Program-made: the position numbers and the translations under genes
In this document: piece by piece, positions 1 through 12,681 of the stretch
Numbering within the stretch: the first letter of the stretch is position 1
Layout of the letters: every line of letters starts with the position of its first letter
NCBI GenBank assembly: GCA_014549065.1
Contig: JACDOX010000111.1
Location: 1,734,882-1,798,881 of the forward strand
Direction of reading: 5' to 3'
Length of the DNA: 64,000 bases
Source: Cardinalis cardinalis
Lineage: Eukaryota; Chordata; Aves; Passeriformes; Cardinalidae
Notes under the pieces: model-generated
Databases searched by the model: none
Told to the model about the DNA's origin: nothing
The model's input: the letters and a program-made list of their open reading frames with translations, nothing else

Positions 1-2124
1 ACTTAACTTCAGGGTGTTTAACTGCTATAAAGCCAAGAGCAGTGCCTCTTATAGTTCCAAAAAGTGATGTCACCCTTTTCCCTTCTGCTTTCTAGAAGGC
101 TTTCTTTGCAGACAATTTAACTGCTGAATATGTGTCACCTATGTTCTGTCATGTACACATGGACTCCACTGATGCCAAAGTGGTTGTAGAATAGAAGAAC
201 AGAATAAATGCTGAATATTTAAAATTTAAAAAACCCACTAAATATTTTAAATAAAAAACCNACTTCTGAAATTTAGACTAGGCATATAGGCCTGTGCCTA
301 TATGCACAGGCAATGGCTAAATCAAGTCCATATGTAAATTAGGAACTAGTCTGATTAATCAGTTCATATTTGAAAGATGATTGTTTCCCTCTCCTTTGCA
401 TTTGTCAAAGAGTTCAACTGAAATGAAGTTCTTAGTCTGTAGCTTCCAGCTCTCTTCAGGATTTTTTCAGTGTGTTTTCTTTCCTTCCTTTTTGCAGGCT
501 TTGGACATTGTGTCCCAGTATCAGGGTTATGCCTCAAGCAAATCAACAGAGAAATAAACTGCTGGGAGAGTGTAGCAACAATTTTGAGCACTTGTACAGA
601 TCTTTCCTTGACTTTCCTTTGATCACACACTCAGAGGGGGACAATATTTCATGAAGCATTAAGCTTGGCAAGCATGTACAGCTCATTTGTCCACTGCAGG
701 AGATGGAGAGCAGGAAAAGCTGATGTATCTCACCACTGCTCTGGCTTCTACAGCAGAANTAGATGTGTGGAGACAGAAAGGAATTGAATATATTAGACCC
801 CTTCTAGTGTTTCCCCTGCCTGAATTGTAACTGTAATCAAGGTCAAGATAGATTCTTACTGAGAAGATGTCTTGCAGATTCCTTGAATTCTTTTTTTTAA
901 TATATTTTGTCATTATTTTTAAGGACTGGTTTAAGAATCATTCATGCCACAAACACTTCCATGCTCTGAATTTCAGTGTTTGAGACAGTTTTAGCCAATT
1001 TGGTTTTAATAAATACTTCTTTTCTTTTTATTCTTAATTTATTTAAGAAATGTTAGAATTATCCAATTCTTTTGTCCACTCATTTTTGTCCCTCATTTGC
1101 CACCAGCCAGGTCTCTTATCTACGCACTCAAATGCACATTTTCCTTTNAGGGACATTTTCCATTCATTTGTCCATTTTCTTGATGTGCTCCTGTGATTTT
1201 AAGTTTAGTGATACAGAAAATCACATTAGGAAAGTTCAACATGTGAGAGTGTGACTCATATGAGAGGAACAAATTAAATAACCANGTTTTGTTGTGAACA
1301 GAGTGTCCTTAAAATTCAGGTGTACTCCACACAGTACATCATGTCCTCAGCATGCAGATGCACTCAAAATTTATCTGAGTTTGACTGGGTTCTGTTCATG
1401 CTTGATTGCTATTTTTCACAGTTTTTAGACCACTATTTGCCTAAAAGGGATGTGTAATGTATTCAAAAATTGCTTTGGTAAATGGTTTTATCTTTGTTAG
1501 CTGGATTATTAAGTGGNAAAAATGTAATAAACTTGATGAGTTTGGGAGGCTTGGCCATTTGAATCTCTAATCCTCTTAATTAGATAATGATTGGATTAAT
1601 TTTTTCAGTGCAATAGTGTTTAAAAAGAACTGCTGGTCTCTTCAAAGAGAACTGCATAAGTAGTTATCTCCCAAGTGCTTTTGGGGTTTTTTAAANTTGT
1701 TTTTAGAAATATATGGCTGATCTAAGAGTACTGAAAAAATACTTACCTTCCAAAAAATACAGGGTTCTTTTTGTTGCCTATTTTTTTCTTTCCACTTAGG
1801 ATGCTTAAAATCTCTTTTTGTCAGCAGAATGTTTTGGTTACAGAAAACCACACATTGCAGTTGATTTTTATATTTTTAATTGGGCTACTGTTTTGCAACA
1901 GAAAATTGGTTGGTGCTGATGCAGATAACAGCAAAGTATTTCTGCACATACATATAAGAACAAAATCAGAATTAAAACAGGAAATCAAACTGAACAGAGA
2001 AGCCTAAACACGGTCCATAGGTGTAAAATTTACTTTTCTAAAATTTACTTTTTTGTAGCTGAGGTAATTTGTTGGTTCTTAAGAAGCACAGACAGATTGA
2101 AATGACTGCAAAAANTCTTAGAAA

Positions 2125-2425
2125 AGAGGTGTAGAAGAATGTAAGAGAGCCTTGAGAAGATGAGGCTGAGGGGGGATCTCATCCCTGTCTGCAGCCAGGG
2201 CATGGGCCAGGCTCTGCTCCGTGGTTCCAGCAATGGGACAGGAGGAACGAGCAGGAGCTGATGGCCAGGAAGCTCCACCTGAACATGAGGAGGAATTTCT
2301 TCACTGTGCAGTGACTGAGCACTGGGACAGACACCCAGAGAGGGTGTGGAGCCTCCCTCACTGGAGATATTCCAGAAATGTCTGAACACAATCCTGTGCC
2401 ATGTGCTTAGGGATGACCCTGCTTG
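2125..2425 (+). repeat. CR1 LINE 3' fragment
   Basis: The order of blocks is typical of an avian CR1 3' end read in sense. A 'gaggctgaggggggatctcat' type start is followed by a 'gaggaatttcttcactgtgc' type block and 'gggtgtggagcctccctcac'. The ending 'tgggatgaccctgcttgagcagg' resembles CR1 subfamilies that differ from the common ones in the last 60 bases. The fragment is 5'-truncated and degenerate, with no intact reading frame. Confidence 0.75.
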
Positions 2426-2639
2426 AGCAGGTTGATTTTCCATCAAAATTCCACACAAAATTATTTTCTGTTTCAGTTCAGATTCTTACAAGCAATTCTT
2501 CATTTGACTTAAATACTGATTACAGAGGGAATTGCCACCTCTCAGAAGCAGGATATATGTGGTTTTGTTTTTTCTGTGGCTACATTCCTTGCAGGCTAAA
2601 TATTGTAATTCTGAATTTGCAGGGGACTCAAATCTAGCA

Positions 2640-3078
2640 CCCTTGTGTCCCATCAAAGCAGAGTGAGGGTGAGGGTCTTGGAACACAAACCCTGTGAGGA
2701 ATGACTGAGGGAGCTGGGGTTGTTCAGCCTGGAGAAAAGGGGACTCAGGGGTGGCCTTATCACTCTCCACAACTCCCTGAAAGGTGGCTGCAGTCGGGTG
2801 GGATTGGTCTTTTTCTCCAGGCAGCANAGACAGAACCAGAGGGCACAGTCTTGAACTTGCCGAGGGAAATATAGGTTGGATATTAGGAAAAAGTTTTTTA
2901 CAGAAAGAATTATAAANCACTGGAATTGTCTGCCTGGGGAGGTGGTGGAGCCACCATCCCTNGATGTGTTTAAAAAGACTGGATGTGGCACTTGGTGCCG
3001 TGGTTTAGTTGAGGTGTTAGGGCTGGGTTGGGCTCAATGATCTTGCAGGTCTCTTCCAGCCTAGTCATTCTCTGAGTT
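2640..3078 (+). repeat. CR1 LINE 3' fragment
   Basis: Sense-strand CR1 with the usual blocks in order: 'ctgagggagctggggttgttcagcctgg', 'ggttggatattaggaaaaa', 'ggaggtggtggagccaccatccct', and a tail 'gatcttgcaggtctcttccagcc'. It is about 440 bases long, truncated at the 5' end, and lies only 165 bases before the acceptor of RPGR exon 7. Confidence 0.88.
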
Positions 3079-3242
3079 CAGTGCTTTTCACAGCTGTTTG
3101 GGCATTATNCAAATATGTTCAGCTATCCTGTGATGTTCATACACTTTTCTGTCTTTGTAATTTGTGTCTGCAGCCGTCTTGACAACCCATTCTTGCTCCT
3201 GAGTGTGTGCTAGAAACCATACTCTGTTCTGTATTTTCACAG

Positions 3243-3401
3243 GAGATGGTGAGCTCTATACTTTTGGAGAAGTTGTGAATGGGAAACTGGGATTATTCCC
3301 TGAACAGCTGAAGAACAATAGAGTCCCACAGCCTGTACTGGGAATTATGGAAAAGGTTAATAAGGTTGCTTGTGGTGGAGAGCACACTGTGGTGCTGACA
3401 G
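3243..3401 (+). CDS. RPGR: RPGR exon 7 (RCC1-like propeller blade)
   Basis: Internal coding exon of RPGR, the RCC1-like regulator at the photoreceptor connecting cilium that binds RPGRIP1 and PDE6D. The 159-base exon is bounded by cacag| and |gtatgc, and both introns are phase 1. It begins with GDGELYTFGE and ends with VACGGEHTVVLT, the RCC1-repeat signature (xFGxxxNGKLGL then CGGEHTVVL). The length equals that of human exon 7 as I recall it (159 bases), and nearly every conserved glycine is kept. The last base joins the next exon to give Glu. Residues roughly 207-259 by human numbering. Confidence 0.95.
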
Positions 3402-4620
3402 GTATGCAATTTAACTGGCTCTTCTTACAGCCCTGTAATTTAAACTCCATTCAGTCTAAAGAATTTACATCCCACTGAAGGGCTGGATGCTGATCCTAGC
3501 AGGAAGGTTATTGTACACCAGGCAGGTAGAAATCCATGTANCACTCAGCTGAGGCAGGCCTGTGCTGCACTGCCCATGTCCCTTGGCTGGAGAATGAACT
3601 TGGCCTGGTGATTTTAACAGAGGAGCTTCCAGACAGCTCCTGGTGGATGCCACTTGCCTGTCCTTGCTTTATCTGAAACTTCAACAGCAAGTTCCTATGT
3701 GAATGTCCTTTTTATTCAGTATAAAATGCTGAATTTATCAGTATAAATGATGTGTTGAGTGGTTTTGGATATAAGAAAATCCTGTAAGAGCTCAAAGTGA
3801 GGTAACCTTCCATGGATGGGATCTGTAGAGCATGCTGGGGTCCTTTTCAATTCCACACAGCTTGGGACTCCCAGCCTCTGAAGGGACAGAAGGTTATTGA
3901 TCNCGTCTTCTTTTTCTTCATAGTCTTAGCTCCAATAAATAGCATTTTAAGAGAACTTTACATAGGCTGAGTGCCTTTCTTACTGGNATTGTAATAAGGC
4001 AGCACCACCTGGTGCAACACAGATGATTGATGNTTTTTTCCTCTAAGGAGCTTGAAATTGTTGTTGCAGTGAGAGGGAAATTCTAGAGGGAAGCTTCCAT
4101 TCTGTAGTAAATTTAAATGCTCTTGAATATTTAGGAAGGTATGTCGGAAGTCACTTTTCAAGTAGCTTCACTATCTACTGCATGCCTGAATGGATTAAAT
4201 ATCTCTTATTGTGATACAGAATTTGCTTGTGCCTTTGAGCAGAATCTTTAGCATAAATATGAAACCGTACAGACATTTGACATATTGTGCAGGTTATGAA
4301 AATCAGCAAATACAAATGTTACATGTTAATTCACAGGGCCACATATATAGTACTTGGAAAATGCTGTGTGTTACTGAACTGTTAAATGGTTGTCTGCCAG
4401 TGGTGACTGAGCTTTTCCAAGGCATACATGCAAAGCAGTGCCAGCCATTTCTTTCCACAGATCCTATCCTGNCCTAGAGTGGTGTAGAAGCAGGAAAGGT
4501 AAGTTTGACTTTGCCTGAAGATAGTTCAAAAATATCAGCTTTAGCTTGTAATGAATATAATATGTGTAAAACTGAATAGCCTGTGATTTTTCTTCTGCCA
4601 AAATAAAAAAGCTGTAAAAC

Positions 4621-4674
4621 CAAGATATATATAGATATATAACCAAGATATATATATATTTATATATATATATT
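4621..4674. repeat. TA-rich microsatellite
   Basis: Two 'ccaagatatat' starts followed by alternating TA runs; simple low-complexity repeat inside intron 7. Confidence 0.85.
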
Positions 4675-7631
4675 GGATGTATAGATATCAGTCCTTAAAT
4701 CTGTATTCTAATCTGTATTCTCTGTGGTTGTCTCTTGAAAATCTTGTGGTGTGCATTCAAGGNTATGTAGCCAAACTTTCTAAAATATAAACTGAAAATC
4801 TAACTGAGGGAGATTGTGAGTGGTGTTATGCTGCAAACCATTGGAAAGAGTACAGGTGGAAGTGAAATGCTGGGAAAGATTATGTGTGGTGAGTCAAGCT
4901 GCAAGATTCTGGCTAGGTTGAAATTCCTTTGGGAAAACTATAAAGAGGAAATAGCAGTAGCTAATCCAGGAAGGAATGTAAACATTTGTCTACATTTCAA
5001 TGCCTTTGTCTCCCTTTTTTCATCAAGATACAGTCTTATCCTGGCAGTGTTCTATGTCACAAAATAAATTTCTTTACATGAAATCAGATTATCATTATTA
5101 GTGAAAAAACTGCCATGAATTTGGGACCAACAAGTGCATAAATCATAGCATTATTTGATGAGTTATAAAGTGAAGGTTTGTAGAAAGAATTTGATTATCA
5201 TCATTGATTATTTTTTAACCATAAATCTGAATTCAACCAGTAGATATTTTGACTTAATGGTGTTCCATGTAATAAAAATAATCATTTTAACCAATGACNG
5301 TTATAGAGATTTAGAAGAAAGATACAGACCTGGATGCCATCATCAATATAGTGAAATCTGTACAAGAGCTAGAACAAAGAGGGAAATATAAATGCCATAG
5401 AAAAAATGCAGTGAAAAAAATACTGTAATAAATATGCATATNTGTAAGATTTGCTTGCTTATGGAAATAAATTCTTTAGTAGAAGTAAGTAAGAAATTCA
5501 ATGCTGGGTGAGCTGGCAGTTGATGATCAAAGTGTTGAGTGCCAGAGGACCTAGTTGAGTCACAAAAAGAGGAAAACTATATCCTCCAACAAAATACATT
5601 TCCTGAAGATTCATAGTTGTGATAAGAATGAAAAATCAGATAGATGTTTTTTAATGTGATTCNGCTGTTATTAAATGGGTGACATATATGAACTTCTGAC
5701 TAAGACACTTTGAGTGAAACAGTGGAGAATAGTGGCAATAGTGTGTCAAGTGAAAGATACTTAGAAGTGTTAACACTGAGAACATTTTGTGACTCAAAGC
5801 AAAATTTGAGCAAAGAGTTGTGATAAGAGATAGATACGGTTACTAAAAATTTTAAGGGACTGTGACATACATACATAAATGGCTTTGCACCAGAAATTTC
5901 ACTTGAAATTGGTCCTAAATTACATCATGAGGTGGTATGACCAGAAATTGAGAATTCTGATGAGATATTTTTAAAGAGGGGCAGAAACACTTGCACCTCT
6001 TTTGAGCTCATTTTCNTAAATTAAGAAGGTAATAGAATTTTGAAGAAACTCTGAATTTCCAGCGTCATCCTCCATGAAAATGGGTGCTGCTTGCCTTTAG
6101 TAACACAATATATACTGGTGTAGTTTTCATCCTTTCAGGGTCTTTCCAGTTTTTCAGGATATGACATTTCAGTCTCAGGGAATGAGGATTGAGTGTGTGA
6201 CTATCGAATATTCCCTTGCTTCATCTATCTCATTTGACATAGCAAAAGCACAAGAGAAAATGTCGTATGGAAAAACCGTTGCTCATCTTGGTTCATTTCT
6301 TGACATAATTTCTACTTAGAGTTTATCAAATTAGGAGAAAGCATAATTCAGTTATCTTACAGAGTATAAGGCAAGTTTCTTCCTGACTCTCATGTGTAAT
6401 TAGTCTGCTCCAAAGCACTTCATATGATTTCTTTTTTATGACTGTTGTCTATTCTATTGGCAATGTTGTGTGGTGAGAACCACTGTTATCTGGGTTATTA
6501 AATCAAGGTACTGCTTGGAATCTCTAGAAGCGTCAGAGTAAAAGGTAGAAAGTGTATATTAAAATAATTCTTTGGGTTTTTTCCTCTGAAATTCTAAAAT
6601 GAAAAATTCAATTATTTTTCTCAGAGAACAAGAATTAAATTGTTGACAGCAATAATTTAGGAAAAAGCCCAATTTTTAAAATATTGGTTTCAGAAATGTT
6701 GAGTGTGGTATTGGAAACCATCATCTTTACAANCTCTATTGTTACGTCTGCCTTTGATATTTGCAATTGTTCTGGACAATAAGCAGAATTGCATTTTAAA
6801 ATTCTATACTGCAAAATCTTGATAGCACAAAGGTTTTCATTTCATGGGAGTCAGTCAGCCACTCTGAGCAGATCCTGTCCTCATCTCAGATTCATTCGCT
6901 CAGAGACTGAAAAAATTGCACCAAATTCCCCCAATGCGTGCAGGTGCTTCCTGCTGCAAATGAAAGCTGTTGGTGTCATCACTTTCAAATTAAATATGGG
7001 TGAGCAGCAATCCAAATTTGTGTGCTTTTTTCAATAAAGTGTTTTAAAAGGTAGAAAAATACTGAATCTAAATCTAGAAATTGGAAAAGAAGAAATGGAT
7101 TATTTGGAGTGGCCTTAATATCTTGCAGTTTTTTTCAGATGAGGACAGATCCTCTGGAAATAATTTTTTCTATAGAAGGATATATTACTTCCTATCATTC
7201 TCTGAAAGGAAGGAAAGCAAAGATAGCTCTTCAAAGGAAAAAGTGAAGCAGACCTTTGAGAATAGAATGTTTGACATAAGAACATTATTGCATTAGTATG
7301 TAAAGTGTTGGATTTTTCATCTTCTGTTTCAAGGTCTTTTAAAAAGAAAAGAAAGCCAATGCACCCTTTTGAAAGAGGACAAAAAAGATGTAAAAACTCT
7401 ACCTTTTCCTGTCAGAACTCACAATTCAGACCATATAGGATTATTAGATTTTTCAAACCGTTCTTAAGTCTGTATACTATTTATACAGAAATCCCCAAAT
7501 CCAGTTACTAATTCTGAATACTGAACATTGTGATGACAGTTGATTTTTTACAGTAACATTTTTCAGCATAAGCTGTTTAAAAATAAAGCTACTGTGAGAG
7601 TGAATGGTTAATTGGCATAATAGTTACAATA

Positions 7632-7656
7632 GTAATAATAATAATAATAATAATAA
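7632..7656. repeat. (AAT)n microsatellite
   Basis: About eight perfect AAT units, lying directly upstream of the CR1 copy in intron 7. Confidence 0.9.
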
Positions 7657-7671
7657 TGGTAATGTTCAAGG

Positions 7672-8124
7672 AGAATGAATTTATGTGGACAGGCCATCAG
7701 GATGATTAGAGGGATGCAGCACCTCCCCTATGAGGAAAGGCTGAGAGAATTGGGGTTGTTCTGCCTGGAAAAGAGAAGGTTCTGGGCTCATCTAATGGCT
7801 TCCAGTCTTCCAGTACTTGAACAGAGCCTACAAGAAATAATGGTGAGGGATTATTTACGAGAGCCTGGAGTGACAGGACAAGGGGGAATGGCTTCATACT
7901 GACAGAGAGTAGGTTTAGGTTGNAAGAAATTCTTTACTGTGAGAGTGTTGAGGCCCTGGCACAGGTTGCCCAGAGAAGTTGTGGATGTCCCATCCCTGTG
8001 TTCAAGGTCAAGCTGGATGGGAGTGACCTGGTCTAGTTGAAAGTATCCCTGCCCATTGCATGAGGTTGGAGCCAGATGATCTTTAAGGTCTCTTCCAACC
8101 CAAACCATTCTATGTTGCTATGAT
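7672..8124 (+). repeat. CR1 LINE 3' fragment
   Basis: Sense CR1 with 'ttggggttgttctgcctggaaaagagaaggtt', 'gttgaggccctggcacaggttgcccagag', and a textbook tail of 'gatctttaaggtctcttccaacccaaaccattctatg'. The open frames inside it are remnants and not genes. Confidence 0.92.
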
Positions 8125-10380
8125 ATAAGCTTACCTGTCTGCTTCCTGGACTTTTTAGCTTCATCTGTAGCCTTAGATACATAGCAGGGAATGCATGATT
8201 CTGAAAAACATTCTTTGAGCTCATACAGTTCTGTCAGCAAATGGCATGTTGTAAAAAATAATATGAAAGCTATATAGGAGTGTTTTTGCCTAGGACTGTT
8301 TTATTGATAGTGAAAATGATCACAGAGATTAGAAAAGATGCCTGCAAAGATGGAAGATAACACAGCTACAGGGAAATATCCCCTTTTCCAAAAAGGGAAA
8401 TAGGAAGTAAAGAAGCAGCTCTTCAGCACTCAAGTGCTGGAGGTCACTTGGAACAGCAAAGTCATTGTCTTCTGTGCAGCCTCTGAAACCATTTCTCTTT
8501 ATCCTTCAAGGGCCCTCTCAAGGGCTGCTGCTGCGTTCAGAATGATGAAATTCACCTCTCCCATTTTATCAAGAAGTGTGTGAGGTTGCTTTTCCATACT
8601 CTCCTCTTTCCATGCATTTATAAAGACAGATGGGAGGAAATACCTCATTTCTGCTGAAGGGGGTTATTAGTGAGGTGTGACCTCACTTCTGCACCAGAGT
8701 GGTGAATCTAACCTTAAGAAAGGTGCAAGGTTTTTCTCTTCCTCTACCCTGATAATTCACTAAGAAGCAAATTTAGGAGGAGCAACATTCAGGTGCCACT
8801 GGTCTATGATGGCAGCAGAAGAAATTATTCATCATATAAAGGCACTCTAGCCTCACTTGGGATTGACCTTTTTCCTCATATTCAGTAGAAACACTGAAAG
8901 AAAAGAAAGAAAAAATTCCCTGCACTTTTAAAGTTAACATTTGAGAACATCTCCCTCTCAACACAAATGCAGAAGACATTGCATATTTCATACTAGGATT
9001 AAAGAAAAAAACCTTGTAGTTCATTCAAAGTAATTGTGTTAATCAGATAAAGCCATGTAGTTAAAAATATCTGCCAGTTTAAAAATAATTGTTTAAAGAA
9101 ATGCAGTACTTCTAAACAGGATTTTTTGAATCAGCCATCCTGAGAAAGCAGTTTACTAAAATAAAGATGAGACTTCGTTTGCTTAGAGAAAGCTCCTGTC
9201 TTTCAAGTGGAGTTTCTTGATTCTTGTACGGGGAGTCTAAATATTACAGGAAAATTCTTACTACTTTTACTTCATGAAGCTCCTGATGTTTTACTTTCTT
9301 GCACTAAAATTTCCAGCAGAGGGAGCTTTACCATTACATTTAGTAAAAAAACCGTTTGCTAAATACTTTTCGTCTACAATTTATAAAAAATGTGAGACCA
9401 TTGGGCTTTCTTTTAATGATGTGAATTCATAACATCTTATTATGGAACAATTTGTAAGTAACAGAAATGAAAAGACTTTCCTAGAAAGAACATTTCCATA
9501 TGTAGTGTTTTTATTTCACCATAGTTCCTTTGAAATTGGAAAGTTCTTTTAACTTAACATAGAATATTTTTTGTCAATTCATAATCTTTTTCGTTTTTTC
9601 ATAATAATTTTTCAAGTGCTTTACGTAGAATTTCTCTCACTTTTCCTTTGTTGTCTGCATGCAAAAGAAAAAGAGGCAGGAAACTAAATTCTAGGAAAAC
9701 TTCTCCTTTTTTTCCCAAAGAACTTCTCAGTTCAAGCATGACCTCATCAAGATTTCCAAGCTTCACAATCTTCCCCTGCAGTGATGGAGTGCCAGGGATG
9801 GACACACCAAGAATCTTTATTGCTTTGGAGAAGCTCTCATTCTTTTTCCTGGCACACACAGTCCATTAAACAGACAAAATATAAATGTGGAAAGATGATT
9901 ATTCTGTCACAAGATAACACAATTATAGTGTCCTTTGTATTTATTGCAGGGCTGATTTGGTAGCTGAACAGAATACTCAAACCTATTCTGTTACTGTTCC
10001 AGTCTCTTCTTACATACAAATTATGAGGTCTTGTCTGTTATATTTAGGGCCATACAGTATTCATGGAGCTAATTAAGATAAGGCTATTGTGAAAATGCAT
10101 ATAAATGTATAAACATTATAGTCTTGAATTGATTGCAGTATGTAAATTCCCATACATTTTTAAAATTCTGTTTTGTGTGCATATGATCAGTGGATTATTT
10201 TGCATTTATGTTAGAAAATACATCACATGGAACCATTTAAAATTATTCTCTGTGTATACTTCAGTGCTTTAATTCCTCTTTTTTAATTTTGCTGAATATT
10301 AATAATTGATAAATATATTTTTAGTTGGCACATTTTTTAATTGATTAAACATTTTTAATGATGTTTATGTCAGTGGCCTT

Positions 10381-10575
10381 CCATTTGGTGAATAGAATAT
10401 AGGCTATTATATTAATAAATGTGTAAGTAATATAATAAATATAATATTTATAAATAATATAATAATAGATAATATAGTAATATAATAAACATTATATTAT
10501 ATATAATATATATATACTATAATAAATATATGTATAAATAATATATGTATAAATAATATATATAATACATAAATA
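10381..10575. repeat. AT-rich low-complexity repeat block
   Basis: Nearly pure A/T with repeated 'taatata' and 'aataatata' words ending about 40 bases before the exon 8 acceptor. It can fold on itself. It occupies the region where the branch point of intron 7 would be expected. Confidence 0.8.
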
Positions 10576-10615
10576 ATCAGCATATTTGTTGTTAACTTTA
10601 CCTCTATAATTTCAG

Positions 10616-10771
10616 AGACAGATGTTTACACTTTTGGACTTGGACAATATGGGCAGCTGGGACATGGAACTTTTGTGTTTGAAAGTTCAGTACCAAAGCC
10701 TGTGAAACGCTTGAAGAGGCATAAAATTTGTAACATTGCATGTGGGGAAAATCACACTGCTGTGATAGCAG
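10616..10771 (+). CDS. RPGR: RPGR exon 8 (RCC1-like propeller blade)
   Basis: A 156-base internal exon, phase 1 to phase 1, with acceptor ataatttcag| and donor |gtatgg. With the carried base it reads E-TDVYTFGLGQYGQLGHG and later CNIACGENHTAVIA. These are the paired FG...GQLG and CGENHTA motifs of an RCC1 blade, matching human VYTFGLGQFGQLGLG and SCGENHTALI. The length matches human exon 8. The open frame continues a little past the donor by chance, but the donor position is fixed by homology. Confidence 0.95.
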
Positions 10772-11245
10772 GTATGGGAGTGCAAAATTCTGGAACCACT
10801 TCTAGCAACTCTCTATTATGCTGTAAAAGCTTTCCTTATACAATGAGCAGGAGGAGACATATCCATTACTGCTTCTAAGGGTGAAATGAGCCAGTGAGAA
10901 AGGTGAATTCAGCAGGAATTTCTGACTCACAGCCATGCCATGCATAACTGTATCTCCTGGGGAATTATTACCTCTTAATTGGTTTTCTGTATAGTTTAAA
11001 TCTTATTATTTTGTTGGCGTGNTTTTTTTTTTAATTGTCTAGACCAACATCTCAGACAGTACTTTGTCTGAAAACATGCATATTTTTTAATAATATTCAT
11101 CTGTTGAAGATCTAAAAATAATTGTTCAGATTTTGCTTTTGGAAGGGAAATATTTCTTACTTTCATAGCCTGTTACTTTGTGATGATTCTGTCCTGGTTT
11201 TCTATTGAATCTTTGTTTTAACTCCCTTTTTATTCCCATATGCAG
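10772..11245 (+). other. RPGR: RPGR intron 8
   Basis: A 474-base AT-rich intron from gtatgg to tatgcag. Nothing else recognised. Confidence 0.85.
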
Positions 11246-11370
11246 AGAATGGCCTGTTGTTTACTTTTGGAGATGGACGACATGGCAAATTAGGCTTTGG
11301 AGAAGAAAGTTTTACAAATCTGTTTGATCCCACTCTGTGTTACAATTTCTTGAAGTTCACAGTCCTTTTG
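11246..11370 (+). CDS. RPGR: RPGR exon 9 (last full RCC1 blade)
   Basis: A 125-base exon, phase 1 start and phase 0 end, between tatgcag| and |gtaaaa. It encodes ENGLLFTFGDGRHGKLG followed by a segment ending in NFLKFTVLL. Human RPGR has MYTFGDGRHGKLGLG and ends NFLRFIVKL, so the match is near residue for residue and the exon length is the same. The GDGRHGKLG loop is strongly conserved in RPGR orthologues and sits in the propeller that contacts PDE6D and RPGRIP1. Confidence 0.96.
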
Positions 11371-12501
11371 GTAAAACCTTTGTTCATTCCTCTCAGACAT
11401 CATAATATTTATCTTTTTATGAAACGCATTATTAATGAGAGCTGAAATATCATTATAGAATTATTTCTTTCTGTAACATTTAAATAGTAGACAACACAAA
11501 CTGAAGGAAAGAGGAAACTATGCTTAGCACAGTGTTAATTTAGTTTAGAATGTCTTTGGCTTGGGCTACACATACAGATTGCTCTTTAGGATTTTATTCA
11601 GTACTCTTGTGCTATGGTGTTATGGTCTTCAGAGCTGAGGTAGCTTATGAACTAAATTATTTATAACTCTTGGATGGTTGGAAGTATGGAGAAATTAGTA
11701 TCTTTTCTGTAAACACCAGAGAGTAATCGTTTCAATTTTGACAATTTTTGTACAGTGGGATATTTTTAAACCTCAAGAAAATTTGAGGTTTTTTTTTTTA
11801 ACCCAAACTGGACANGAAAGCAAGAATAGTCTTTTCGTTTGAGACTTGTGTAAGGAAGTTTTTTCGTCTGCTTCTTGAGGTGTGGAAGAAGTGTCAGAGA
11901 ACTGTCAGCATCAAAAATGATAGCATGACTCAGGATTGAACAGAATTTTCAACAAAAGTCTATTGATCACTTCTGTTTGTTTACTGGAATTAGAGGTGAA
12001 GGAAGTTTTATTGGAAGCAGTGAATGTTTTCAACCTTTTAAAAAGTGAAACCTCTGATCTTTATGTAATAATATTGTGTCTACTGGAGGATGTTGAATTT
12101 ATTTTACATTTTGCTGATTTTGTAATAAAGCATTTAGGTTTGAAACTATCAGTATTGCTCTCAAGTGACTTGTATCAGCATAAATAGCTAAGTCTCTTGA
12201 AAATCAGTGGAAATATTTTAGCTATCTTTTATGTAAAATATTTGATAGTCCTGTCTTGTGTTCTGTTCAGTACAANTACATTGTATTTAAGAAGAAGTGA
12301 ACATAGATCACTAGTCATTTATAAATGTAATTAAGTACTTTTATCTTGTTGATGTAATTGGGAACTAAATTTGAAACCATTTGCTGTGTCTTCCTTCTAC
12401 CACATTTCTTTCTTATAATCTAAGTCCCTAGAGATGACTGTAAGAAAAGTGCATCCTTGATACTTGCAAATGAAGTAATCAGACCTTTTTTTGAGCTGTA
12501 G
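11371..12501 (+). other. RPGR: RPGR intron 9
   Basis: AT-rich intron of 1.13 kb. No recognisable repeat family or conserved element seen. An apparent open frame at 11936-12187 has no family resemblance. Confidence 0.8.
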
Positions 12502-12681
12502 GTTGCTTGTGGGGGTTGTCACATGCTGGTTTTTGCTGCTCCAAGACCTAAAGGATCTGAAATACCCTTGGAAGATTTGTATGAGCCTCGTTTGTCTGCT
12601 GCTGCCTCTCATAGCAGAGGGGACTTTGTACTGGCAAACACTTTGCAGTTATCAGCAGCACGAATGCGACGTCGAGAGAGG
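12502..12681 (+). CDS. RPGR: RPGR exon 10 (propeller closure and linker start)
   Basis: A 180-base phase-0 exon between gagctgtag| and |gtaagc. It opens with VACGGCHMLVFAAP, identical to the human closing strand VACGGCHMVVFAAP except for one residue, and closes with LSAARMRRRER, matching human LSARMRRRER. The segment between (PKGSEIPLEDLYEP...) is the start of the unstructured linker and is less conserved, about two codons shorter than in human. It marks the end of the RCC1-like domain near residue 370. Confidence 0.96.

Larger units (their letters stand above)
1..3242 (+). other. RPGR: RPGR intron 6 (3' part)
   Basis: AT-rich non-coding sequence upstream of the first recognisable RPGR exon. 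I looked for the preceding RCC1 exon (the one encoding a CGYYHSAF-like motif) and did not find it, so exons 1-6 are inferred to lie outside the window. The stretch holds two plus-strand CR1 fragments, listed separately, and a good acceptor (ttttcacag) at its end. The short open frames here lack splice logic or family resemblance. Confidence 0.75.
3402..10615 (+). other. RPGR: RPGR intron 7
   Basis: A 7.2-kb AT-rich intron between two phase-1 RCC1 exons. It contains a TA-repeat patch, an AAT trinucleotide run, one CR1 copy at about 7.7-8.1 kb, and a 190-base AT-repeat block just before the 3' splice site. I see no additional exon with RCC1 signatures, no RNA gene and no other recognisable element in the remainder. 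Confidence 0.7.
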
